From assembly GCA_964402115.1 (NCBI GenBank), contig CAYOBW010000411.1, positions 1-5,112 on the forward strand: a stretch of 5,112 nucleotides of DNA, read 5' to 3'. Below, one piece after another: positions 1 to 5,112 of this stretch. How positions within the stretch are numbered: position 1 is the first letter of the stretch; every line of letters begins with the position of its first letter. This DNA is from CAYOBW01 sp964402115 (lineage in GTDB: Bacteria; Verrucomicrobiota; Kiritimatiellia; UBA8416; CAYOBW01). Both the position numbers and the translations under genes were made by a program. The notes below the pieces were generated by a model. The model was not told where the DNA came from. It made no database searches and worked only from the letters and a program-made list of their open reading frames with translations.

Positions 1-105
1 CCGCGCACCCTGCAGACTCCGCCGCGTTGGCAACGGCTGGCAGCCGGCGGGGGGGGCTTCCGCTCGGCGGCTCAAGCTGTCACCACACGGTCGTCGCGCA
101 TCGCA

Positions 106-122
106 CCATAAGCATATTATGG
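106..122 (+). repeat. Palindromic 17-bp site, copy A (dif-like)
   Basis: The sequence CCATAAGCATATTATGG is a perfect 6-bp inverted repeat (CCATAA/TTATGG) around a 5-bp spacer (GCATA). A near-identical copy lies at 3912-3928 in the same orientation. CATAA-spacer-TTATG is also the form of the XerC/XerD dif core, but dif has a 6-bp spacer, so this is similar in shape rather than a clear dif site. A degenerate GCCTACTT octamer (GGCTACTT, 149-156) lies nearby, matching octamers found around copy B. The repeat is seen directly; a role as a recombination core or regulator site is inference. Confidence 0.6.
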
Positions 123-229
123 CGAATAACATGGGAGAAATGGAAGCGGGCTACTTCCGTTTCCAGGATAATGGCGGGGACCGCCGTCTCCACGCCTCGT
201 CTCCTGCCCGCGGTACTTGCGCAAGCAGC

Positions 230-249
230 CCGTGCCAACCCATGCACGG
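230..249 (-). terminator. Possible terminator hairpin after the operon
   Basis: Immediately past the stop codon of the L,D-transpeptidase gene there is a perfect 6-bp inverted repeat, CCGTGC (230-235) and GCACGG (244-249), with an 8-base loop. On the minus strand it would form a GC-rich hairpin in the RNA right after the TGA. No T-tract follows, so it is at best a non-canonical terminator or a 3'-end stabilising stem. Confidence 0.3.
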
Positions 250-1017
250 TCACGGCTGGAACGGTGCCAGTTCGCGACGGATCGAGTCGTAGAGTTCACG
301 CGTCCAGGCCGGGGCGGGCGGCCGGTCCTGCGGCAGGTCGCGCACCCGGAAATCCACGGGGCTCAGAATGAGCAAGATGTTCTCGACGCCTGTCTCCGCG
401 GCGAGGACGAACAACTCCTCGGCAGCTTCGTCGCCCATGGCCAGGCAACCGATCGAACACGTCTTGCCGTGAATCATGATGTCCGATCCCAAATCGGTCC
501 GTCCGTCCTGTTGGCCCCGCTCGCGGTCCGCGGCATTCGGGTAGTTCACGCGCAACGCGAGATGGTAGAGGCTGTTCGGATTCAGGGACTCCACGCGGTA
601 GAGCCCCTCGGGAACCTGCCGGTCTCCCTCCTTCAACTTCGGCCCCAGGGCGCCGCTCAGGCCAAGAATCGGGTAGTCCTTGAGGAGTTTCCAGGCGCCG
701 GCCGGCCCTGCCACCCACGCCTGCAACCTGCGCTCGGCCTTGAGGCCGACCAGCGTCAGGCTCCGGGGTGGATACGCCACCCCTATCGCCCGGAAACTCG
801 GGCTCAGCCGCGTCCGCGCCGCGGCCCCGAACTGGGCCACACGGTCAGCCACCGTCTTCCTGCCATTCATTGCTTGAATCCCCGCCGCGGCCAACCGCCG
901 CACGTACGCCCGAAACGGGACGGCACAGGCACAGAGTACGAGCGCCGCCAGCAGGACACGCATTCCGCGAATGCGCTGCCGCCCGCGATCCCGTTGAAAC
1001 AACACGTTCGGTTTCAT
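250..1017 (-). CDS. YafK/DpaA-type L,D-transpeptidase-fold protein
   Basis: This 255-residue protein belongs to the YkuD (L,D-transpeptidase catalytic) superfamily, YafK branch. Members form 3-3 or lipoprotein-peptidoglycan crosslinks or, like E. coli DpaA (YafK), release Braun lipoprotein from peptidoglycan, so the activity here may be transpeptidase or hydrolase. The active-site signature HGxxxSxGC is intact: H183, S188, G190 and catalytic C191. Other family marks are YPI (115-117), GPKLKEGD (125-132), VPEGLY (135-140), YHLALRVNYPNAADR (151-165) and IMIHG (180-184). Residues 1-20 are basic, followed by one hydrophobic segment (about 21-35), so it is exported or membrane-anchored. The LCAC at 28-31 is a poor lipobox, because Cys at -2 is unusual. 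The ATG at 1017 has GGAAAG about 9 bases upstream; M19 (961-963) is a weaker alternative start. It follows the beta-helix gene by 20 bp and is probably co-transcribed with it. Family assignment is firm; the exact reaction is not. Confidence 0.9.
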   Translation of the reverse strand: MKPNVLFQRDRGRQRIRGMRVLLAALVLCACAVPFRAYVRRLAAAGIQAMNGRKTVADRVAQFGAAARTRLSPSFRAIGVAYPPRSLTLVGLKAERRLQAWVAGPAGAWKLLKDYPILGLSGALGPKLKEGDRQVPEGLYRVESLNPNSLYHLALRVNYPNAADRERGQQDGRTDLGSDIMIHGKTCSIGCLAMGDEAAEELFVLAAETGVENILLILSPVDFRVRDLPQDRPPAPAWTRELYDSIRRELAPFQP

Positions 1018-1037
1018 CCCTGGTTTCTTTCCGGGGG

Positions 1038-3530
1038 TCAGGGCGCCCGCTTCCGGGCCGGTTTGACCTGCTCGATGCGCAGGTTGTCCAGGTAGAACGC
1101 GGTGTCGGCGGCGCCCACGCTGACGAAGCCCAGCCAGTACAGTTCGGTGACCTTGATGCTCTGTTTGCCGCCACTGGCACGCTCGCCGCTGATGCGGATG
1201 GAAGCCCCCGCCTCCTCGCCGCTGACGACCGCGTTCGCGGGCAGCTCGCCGGCGGCCGTGCGTTCGCAGTTGTCGTCCGTCTCCCGCGGCGCGGGCGGCG
1301 GAGGGGGCGGCGGCAGGGGCCGAACCGGGCAGCGCGCGTGGCGCACTTCAGCGGCCCACGCGGAGTCGCCATACAGGCCTGCGCGGTCGACGTCGAGGGA
1401 CTTGATGCCGAGCGTCAGTGCCGGCGAGCGCTTCGTGAGCCGAAAATCGTGGCGCGCCGGATCCCGGAAAAGCGGGTCGGCCACCAGCGACTGCCGGTCC
1501 AGGCCAAGGGCCTGCCACTCGGCGAAGCTGCGCCGGTAGAAACGCAGCCCGGCGGCCCCGCCCTCCGCCTCGCCGGATGCGAGCCAGTAGAGGTTCCCGT
1601 CCCAGTCGCCGGGCGATTCCCCCGCCGCCAGGCGCTCCTTGAGCGACGCCTCCCCGTGGGGGATGAGGAGCGCGCCCTGCGTGAGGTAAACGATGTTGCC
1701 GCGGAAGGAGCTGGGGCGCTTTTCGGAATAGGGCCACAGCGCCTGGCTCGCCGACAGGGCGAAAACGTTGTTGCGGATCACGTGTGCGTGGCCCCCGTTG
1801 TTGAACATCAGGCCGCCGTTGCGCGTGTTGTACACGAGATTGCTCTCGACACGGTAACCGCCGCTCTGGGCGTCGAGGTAGATGCCCCACGCCAGCTCGG
1901 GCGCGTGGTAGGGCCAGATGTCGTGAAACACGTTGTTGCGGATGACGCTGCCCGGCGAAACGCCGAGCGTGTAGATGAGGCCGGCGTCGCTGAGCACGCC
2001 GCGTGCGAGGTCGTGGACGTGGTTCCACTCGACGACGTTGTGGTGCGTGCGGTTGGCTTCGAGTCCCCAGTTCCAGCCGAGGCTCAGGCCGGAGTAGAAC
2101 AGGTCGTGGATATCGTTGTGCGAAATCGTGTTGTGGCTGCTCTGCGCGACCCAGATGCCGACCGCCCCGGCGTACACGCGACCGCCGTCGAAGATGTGGT
2201 TGTTGTCGACGAGCAGGCGGCTCGACTCGGCTTCGTCCGTGGCGGCCATGCGGTCCTCGCCGACGCGGATGCCGCCCGCGCCCAGGTCGAAGAACCGGTT
2301 CTGCTGGATGCGGTCATCCTTGCAGCCGCGACGGAACCAGACGCCGTACGTGCCGACGTGCGCGATCTCGCAGCGCTCGAGTGCGCAGCTCCGCGCGCCG
2401 TCCGCCGTCACCGCGGCGGGCACCTCGACCGCGGCCTGTGTGCTGCTGTTACCCTTGGGATCCAGCACCCAGTCGGCATGGTGCAGCGCGAGCCCGCGCA
2501 GCACGACGTGTTCGACGAACCGCCCCTGGTCCGCATCGCCCGCGAGGCGCACCAGCTCGGGCAGCCGCGGCGCCACGAGTTCCGCCGTCCCGAGCTTCTC
2601 GCCGGGCAGCGGCCAGTAGCTCAGCACGCCGGTCGTCCGGTTCAGATACCACTCGCCCGGGCAGTCCAGCAGCTCGCGGGCGTTCTCGACGTAGTAGCGC
2701 TGCCGCTCTTCCCAGTAGCCCAGCCCCCACCACTCCTTCAGGGGCGCGGCGAACGTGACGATGTTGGAAACGGCATCCACCGTCCGCAGGGGATGGATCG
2801 AGGTCTCCCACGAGTGCATCAGGACGAGGTTCACGTCGGCGAGCAAGCCCCAGGGCTGCAGGTCGCCCGGGGCGAAACGGAAACGCTCGCGCGCGTGCGG
2901 CTTCCCGCCCTGGCCGTTCGACGGCCCGGGGAAGAAGCCGGCGGTGCGGAAGTAGCCGTCGTTCGGCGCCCGCGCGCGTGCCCGCCGCTGGCCATTGACG
3001 AACAGCTGCCGGAAGTACCAGCGGCCGGCCAGCACGTCCGGGATGGTCGTTTCCCAGAGCGGCCCGTTCGGCCGGAAGCCCGTCAGCGTCTGCCCGCCGC
3101 TGAGCACGACGTTCTCGCCCGGAAACGCCTCGTACACCACGGGCGCGGCGGCCGTGCCGGAGTCCTGCGGCTCGACCACGAACGGCCCGGACAGGCGATA
3201 CACGCCGCCCCGCACCCGCACGACAAACGGCCCGGGCTGCCCCGCCGTACGCGCCCGCCGCAGGGCGTCCCGCGCGCCGGCCAGCGTGGCCAGCGGCCCG
3301 TCCGTCCCGTCCCGCGCCGGCGCCCGCGGACGGCCCGACCACGCATCGTCGCCGCCCGGCGCGACGTGGATCACGACAGGCTTGTCGGGCGGCTCGGCCC
3401 GCGCCACGGCCAGCGCGATCAGCCACAAGGCGACAAGGAAGCAGCCTCCGCGCCGTGCGCGGCGGAACAATGGTAGAGTCCTCGACGTCTGCACGGTCAA
3501 CAACCCTTTCGTTGTCAATGTCGCCAACAC
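1038..3530 (-). CDS. Secreted GH141-like right-handed beta-helix protein
   Basis: This is an 830-residue exported protein. The signal peptide has a basic stretch (FRRARR, 22-27), a hydrophobic core (30-43) and likely cleavage after AVARA (45). Residues about 53-150 match the usual N-terminus of large GH141-like proteins: VAPGGDDAWSGR, a GPLATL-GARDALRRAR segment, then VRGGVYRLSGPFVV. About 165-310 looks like the family's insertion domain (WYFRQLFVNGQRRARAR). About 340-700 is a parallel beta-helix with repeated Asn-rich turns (NRFFD, NNHIFD, HNDIHD, WNHVHD, RNNVFHD, RNNVF). The Asp residues in LSDAGLIYTLG (D515) and GIYLD (D553) are candidates for the GH141 catalytic acids; this needs alignment. 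GH141 has reported fucosidase and xylanase activity; the substrate here is unknown. A Pro-rich linker (738-748) leads to a C-terminal module (about 752-823) that seems to lack its middle. The GTG start is supported by GGAAAGGA 6 bases upstream; GTG at codon 13 is a possible alternative. Confidence 0.88.
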   Translation of the reverse strand: MLATLTTKGLLTVQTSRTLPLFRRARRGGCFLVALWLIALAVARAEPPDKPVVIHVAPGGDDAWSGRPRAPARDGTDGPLATLAGARDALRRARTAGQPGPFVVRVRGGVYRLSGPFVVEPQDSGTAAAPVVYEAFPGENVVLSGGQTLTGFRPNGPLWETTIPDVLAGRWYFRQLFVNGQRRARARAPNDGYFRTAGFFPGPSNGQGGKPHARERFRFAPGDLQPWGLLADVNLVLMHSWETSIHPLRTVDAVSNIVTFAAPLKEWWGLGYWEERQRYYVENARELLDCPGEWYLNRTTGVLSYWPLPGEKLGTAELVAPRLPELVRLAGDADQGRFVEHVVLRGLALHHADWVLDPKGNSSTQAAVEVPAAVTADGARSCALERCEIAHVGTYGVWFRRGCKDDRIQQNRFFDLGAGGIRVGEDRMAATDEAESSRLLVDNNHIFDGGRVYAGAVGIWVAQSSHNTISHNDIHDLFYSGLSLGWNWGLEANRTHHNVVEWNHVHDLARGVLSDAGLIYTLGVSPGSVIRNNVFHDIWPYHAPELAWGIYLDAQSGGYRVESNLVYNTRNGGLMFNNGGHAHVIRNNVFALSASQALWPYSEKRPSSFRGNIVYLTQGALLIPHGEASLKERLAAGESPGDWDGNLYWLASGEAEGGAAGLRFYRRSFAEWQALGLDRQSLVADPLFRDPARHDFRLTKRSPALTLGIKSLDVDRAGLYGDSAWAAEVRHARCPVRPLPPPPPPPAPRETDDNCERTAAGELPANAVVSGEEAGASIRISGERASGGKQSIKVTELYWLGFVSVGAADTAFYLDNLRIEQVKPARKRAP

Positions 3531-3536
3531 GGGGCG

Positions 3537-3544
3537 TCCTTTCC
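3537..3544 (-). promoter_or_regulatory. Shine-Dalgarno supporting the GTG start at 3530
   Basis: On the minus strand GGAAAGGA lies 6 bases before the GTG start codon of the beta-helix gene. It favours this GTG over the in-frame GTG at codon 13 (3492-3494), which has only AAAGGG about 9 bases upstream. Both choices leave a workable signal peptide. Confidence 0.55.
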
Positions 3545-3566
3545 AGTCCGCATCGACGCCAGCAGC

Positions 3567-3595
3567 AAGGTATTGCGTTTCTCGGCGACGATCAA
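3567..3595 (-). promoter_or_regulatory. Weak sigma70-like promoter for the two-gene operon
   Basis: On the minus strand TTGATC (3595-3590) and TACCTT (3572-3567) are 17 bases apart, giving 4/6 and 3/6 matches to the -35 and -10 consensus. The implied RNA start is about 30 bases before the GTG at 3530, leaving room for the Shine-Dalgarno. The match is modest and promoter rules for this lineage are uncertain. Confidence 0.25.
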
Positions 3596-3789
3596 TGGGG
3601 TTCCGCGCAAGGGTTTGGTCACGGCATGCTGCGAATATGGCGCGCCCGACACTGCCGCGTTGTCTGTTTCAATCCGCGCCCGCGCGCGAATCAACAAGAG
3701 CGGCACTGGCGTGCCGCGACTACTTGCGGTTCGGCCACGGGAACGCGGTGCTGCTCCACTGAAGCGCGGCAGGCGGCACGACGGTCTCC

Positions 3790-3848
3790 AAGTAGGCTTC
3801 ATGCAACCACTCGTCCCCTCTGCGCACCCGCCAGTACAAAGCCTACTT
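3790..3848. repeat. Inverted octamer pair 1 (AAGTAGGCTT)
   Basis: AAGTAGGCTT (3790-3799) and its exact reverse complement AAGCCTACTT (3839-3848) form a perfect 10-bp inverted repeat with a 39-base interval. They share the octamer AAGTAGGC with a second pair at 3863-4000. They could be binding sites for a dimeric protein, arm sites of a recombinase, or stems of an RNA or cruciform. The repeats are seen directly; the function is unknown. Confidence 0.6.
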
Positions 3849-3911
3849 CACCGCTGCAAAATGCCTACTTCGGACAATCATCCACAAGCCCAGTAGTCAG
3901 AAGTCCTTGCG

Positions 3912-3928
3912 CCATAAGCACATTATCG
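3912..3928 (+). repeat. Palindromic 17-bp site, copy B (dif-like)
   Basis: CCATAAGCACATTATCG shares 14 of the first 15 bases, and 15 of all 17, with copy A at 106-122, in the same orientation. Its right arm departs from symmetry at one position (TTATCG instead of TTATGG). The pair of sites brackets the two-gene minus-strand operon, about 3.8 kb apart. AT-rich sequence of this kind stands out in such GC-rich DNA. Possible roles are a tyrosine-recombinase core site, a dispersed genomic repeat, or an operator. Confidence 0.6.
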
Positions 3929-3957
3929 TTGACCGCCGCTGCCGGGCGTCGTAGCTT
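3929..3957 (+). promoter_or_regulatory. Candidate promoter of the plus-strand secreted protein gene
   Basis: TTGACC (3929-3934, 5/6 to the -35 consensus) is followed after 17 bases by TAGCTT (3952-3957, 3/6 to the -10 consensus). The implied transcript has a leader of about 70-75 bases before the ATG at 4038 and includes one AAGTAGGC octamer (3993-4000). The -35 element directly abuts palindromic site B, so a protein on that site would interfere with transcription. This is a weak consensus match. Confidence 0.3.
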
Positions 3958-4023
3958 TTCAGACAACTAACCGGCGTATCCGCGTTGGCGCGAAGTAGGC
4001 TCAATAACGGCGCCCGGGGGTAC

Positions 4024-4030
4024 AAGAAGG
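4024..4030 (+). promoter_or_regulatory. Shine-Dalgarno for the gene at 4038
   Basis: AAGAAGG lies 7 bases before the ATG at 4038 and fixes the start of the secreted protein. An overlapping ATG at 4042 is in another frame and lacks comparable spacing. Confidence 0.6.
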
Positions 4031-4037
4031 CATCGTC

Positions 4038-4964
4038 ATGATTGATGAGCATACTGATCGGCTCGGGGCGCCTCTCGTACGCGGTTGGGCCGCTTGCGCC
4101 AAGGGATGGGCCGCGCTTGTCTTGTGGTGTGTCCTTGGCGCCTCGGCCGACGCCGGCACCGCCCTGGAATTTGACTTTGCTTCATCGGACCACGGATTTG
4201 TCGCCGGCTTCGCGGACTACCCGACCAATGCCAGCGCCGGTCTGTATCAACTGACCAACAACTGGGTGGGGCGGCCGAGTGCACCGGCTGGCGCACCGGC
4301 GCTGTTCATCTCGGGAAACAACCACAGCGACGACCTTTGGATGTACTGGAAGAAACACGTGATCGGGCTGAAGCCGAACACGGAGTACGCGCTGACCATG
4401 GAGATCGAGTTCGCCTCGAAGTACGCCACAGGGCTTGTGGGCATCGGGGGCGCGCCCGGAGACGGTGTCTACTTGAAGACGGGCGCGTCGGCCCTCGAAC
4501 CGCTTGCGGTAGTGTCCGACGAAGCCTGGTTCAGGATGAATATCGACAAGGGAAACCAGGCTGTCGGAGGCTTGGACATGCCCCTGCGCGGCACCATCGC
4601 GAAGCCGGATGACGGCAACTCTCTGTATGTTCTGATCTCTCGACACCATCATGGTCTACCGCAGACCGTCACGACGGCAGCGGACGGATCGCTTTGGCTC
4701 GTTTTTGGCACGGATTCAGGATTCGAGGGAACGACATCGCTCTACTACACGCGACTAACCGTGTGGCTCAATCCCCGCGATGAGCCTTGCGTATGGTGCT
4801 ACGGACAAGACGACGGACTTCGGCTGGTATGGAACGAGGGAGCGTTGCAGACAACTACGAACCTGATGGACGCGATGGGGTGGATGTCTGTTTGGCCCGA
4901 CCACCGGCCCTACATCGCGCTATTCGGAACAGACCCTGTGCGATTCTGGAAGGTGCAGAAGTGA
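4038..4964 (+). CDS. Secreted beta-rich protein of unknown function
   Basis: This is a 308-residue exported protein. The N-terminus has an unusually long n-region (1-23), a hydrophobic core (24-35) and likely cleavage near ASADA|G (39-40). The main part (about 43-245) starts with a FDF strand and looks like a beta-sandwich: ISGNNHSDDLWMYWKK (91-106), LKPNTEY (111-117), VGIGGAPGDGVYLKTGAS (134-151), FRMNIDKGNQ (165-174) and FGTDSGFEGTTSLYYTRL (223-240). I recognise these motifs from a widespread set of uncharacterised bacterial secreted proteins. No catalytic motif is evident, and a carbohydrate-binding-like fold is a guess. Residues about 258-308 form a separate tail (LRLVWNEGALQTTTNL ... VRFWKVQ) resembling the C-terminal segment common on secreted Verrucomicrobia-type proteins. 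C251 and C254 could form a disulfide or bind metal. The gene is divergent from the operon, and its GC content appears lower than that of the two minus-strand genes. Confidence 0.85.
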   Translation: MIDEHTDRLGAPLVRGWAACAKGWAALVLWCVLGASADAGTALEFDFASSDHGFVAGFADYPTNASAGLYQLTNNWVGRPSAPAGAPALFISGNNHSDDLWMYWKKHVIGLKPNTEYALTMEIEFASKYATGLVGIGGAPGDGVYLKTGASALEPLAVVSDEAWFRMNIDKGNQAVGGLDMPLRGTIAKPDDGNSLYVLISRHHHGLPQTVTTAADGSLWLVFGTDSGFEGTTSLYYTRLTVWLNPRDEPCVWCYGQDDGLRLVWNEGALQTTTNLMDAMGWMSVWPDHRPYIALFGTDPVRFWKVQK

Positions 4965-5017
4965 TTCCGGCGAACCACCGGCACCATACGTCGCTTCGCG
5001 CCGCTGGTGCGCCGGAA
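4965..5017 (+). terminator. Long imperfect hairpin directly after the stop codon
   Basis: TTCCGGCG (4965-4972) pairs exactly with CGCCGGAA (5010-5017). After one mismatch ACCA (4974-4977) pairs with TGGT (5005-5008), and after another CGGC (4979-4982) pairs with GCCG (5000-5003). That gives 16 paired bases with two mismatches and a 17-base loop. It begins at the base after the TGA of the secreted protein gene. No T-tract follows, so it is either a non-canonical terminator or a 3' RNA-protecting or REP-like palindrome. Confidence 0.5.
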
Positions 5018-5083
5018 CGTTAACCCGGAAGACACGGATGCAACCGCAGATAGTCTACGCGCAAGGAAGAACAGGATGAACTG

Positions 5084-5112
5084 ATGCAGAATCACTCTGA
5101 AATTGCTGAATT
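5084..5112 (+). CDS. Possible start of a further gene, cut by the window end
   Basis: An ATG at 5084 opens a frame of nine codons (MQNHSEIAE) that runs off the window end. AGGA (5073-5076) lies 7 bases upstream. Nine residues are too few to recognise anything, and the preceding bases (about 5025-5080) look like non-coding DNA, so this may be chance. An earlier ATG at 5076 meets a stop after two codons. Confidence 0.2.

Larger units (their letters stand above)
1..249. other. Gene-free left flank
   Basis: No convincing coding region was found here. The short open frames on both strands translate to Arg/Ser/Pro-rich sequence with no family resemblance. The stretch holds a run of eight G (49-56), an AT-rich palindrome (106-122), a small inverted repeat GGAAG/CTTCC (142-146 and 154-158), and a hairpin just past the stop codon of the minus-strand transpeptidase gene (230-249). 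Bases around 105-175 are clearly more AT-rich than the flanking GC-rich DNA, which fits a non-coding boundary. Confidence 0.6.
3863..4000. repeat. Inverted octamer pair 2 (GCCTACTTCG) enclosing site B
   Basis: GCCTACTTCG (3863-3872) and its exact reverse complement CGAAGTAGGC (3991-4000) form a perfect 10-bp inverted repeat. The 118-base interval contains palindromic site copy B and the candidate promoter of the plus-strand gene. With pair 1 this makes four copies of AAGTAGGC within 211 bp, two in each orientation. The octamers at 3841-3848 and 3993-4000 lie about 76 bp to either side of the centre of site B. Confidence 0.6.
3531..4037. other. Divergent intergenic region, 507 bp
   Basis: The region lies between the minus-strand operon and the plus-strand gene at 4038 and should hold both promoters. 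Open frames here translate to Arg/Ser/Pro-rich sequence and have no convincing start or family match. It contains four AAGTAGGC octamers in both orientations (3790-4000), palindromic site copy B (3912-3928), a GGCGCGCC palindrome near 3639, and a lone GTTTCAATCC-containing GC-rich segment (3666-3690). Local composition falls from very GC-rich near the operon to moderate GC near 3840-3930. Confidence 0.7.

Noticed and set aside
217..1095. A 292-codon plus-strand open frame over the transpeptidase gene
   Set aside because: It is antisense to an intact YafK-type gene with a full HGxxxSxGC motif; the translation is Arg/Pro-rich and unrecognisable.
1293..1319. G-rich plus-strand tract with quadruplex potential
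   Set aside because: It is explained by proline codons of the Pro-rich linker on the minus strand. Only three runs of three or more G are present.
1768..1942. Repeated CGTTGTTGCGGAT segments
   Set aside because: They encode the recurring beta-helix turn RNN(V) in two coils of the protein, so the repeat arises from protein structure rather than from a DNA element.
768..3476. A 902-codon open frame on the plus strand, antisense to the beta-helix gene
   Set aside because: It is a mirror of the codon bias of the real gene on the minus strand (GC-rich third positions remove antisense stops). Its Val/Ala/Asp/Arg-rich translation has no signal peptide or family motif, whereas the minus strand has clear domains.
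3666..3690. CRISPR-repeat-like segment beginning GTTTCAATCC
   Set aside because: It resembles the start of type I-C repeats, but there is only one copy, no second repeat at spacer distance and no cas gene. It is likely chance or at most a relic.
3515..3802. A 95-codon minus-strand open frame overlapping the start of the beta-helix gene, with an internal ATG 23 bases before the GTG that could act as a leader peptide
   Set aside because: Its composition is Arg/Ser/Pro/Thr-rich without family resemblance. The Shine-Dalgarno serving the GTG lies inside it, and no leader-peptide feature is evident.
5025..5060. GACACGGATGCAACCGCAGAT-like stretch resembling dispersed 'cacggatgacacggat' repeats
   Set aside because: There is only one degenerate unit, which is too short to call a repeat element.

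Overview
The window looks like a piece of a high-GC, Gram-negative-type bacterial chromosome. My best guess is the PVC group (Verrucomicrobiota, Kiritimatiellota, Lentisphaerota or Planctomycetota). This is inferred from protein style: a large secreted GH141-like parallel beta-helix protein with a C-terminal 'SGEE-GASIR...LGFVS...FYLDN' module, and a secreted protein ending in a 'LQTTTNL...W' type tail of the kind I associate with Verrucomicrobia. There is no rRNA or marker gene to confirm it.

Layout. Bases 1-249 hold no convincing gene, but carry a 17-bp AT-rich inverted repeat (106-122) in otherwise GC-rich DNA. Two genes follow on the minus strand, read right to left as a probable operon with a 20-bp gap. 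The first is a secreted right-handed beta-helix/GH141-like protein (1038-3530). The second is a membrane-anchored or secreted L,D-transpeptidase-fold protein of the YafK/DpaA type (250-1017). A 507-bp gene-free region (3531-4037) separates them from a divergent plus-strand gene (4038-4964) encoding a secreted beta-rich protein of unknown function. That gene is followed directly by a strong imperfect hairpin (4965-5017) and perhaps the first codons of another gene (from 5084).

How the genes relate. All three proteins carry export signals, so the locus is concerned with the cell envelope or outside of the cell. The beta-helix protein probably binds or cleaves a complex glycan. The transpeptidase-fold protein probably acts on peptidoglycan or peptidoglycan-lipoprotein links. 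Nothing in the sequence shows that they share a pathway.

The most unusual signal is non-coding. A near-identical palindromic site (CCATAAGCAyATTAT) occurs in the same orientation at 106-120 and 3912-3926, bracketing the two-gene operon. The right-hand copy is surrounded by four copies of the octamer AAGTAGGC in both orientations (3790-4000). Two of these lie almost symmetrically about the palindrome at about 76 bp. This resembles a tyrosine-recombinase core site with arm sites, or a regulator-binding array. No recombinase gene is visible, so this is a hypothesis. A second notable point is an apparent clean in-frame loss of the middle of the C-terminal domain of the beta-helix protein. I see no defence system, CRISPR array, tRNA, rRNA or intact insertion sequence.
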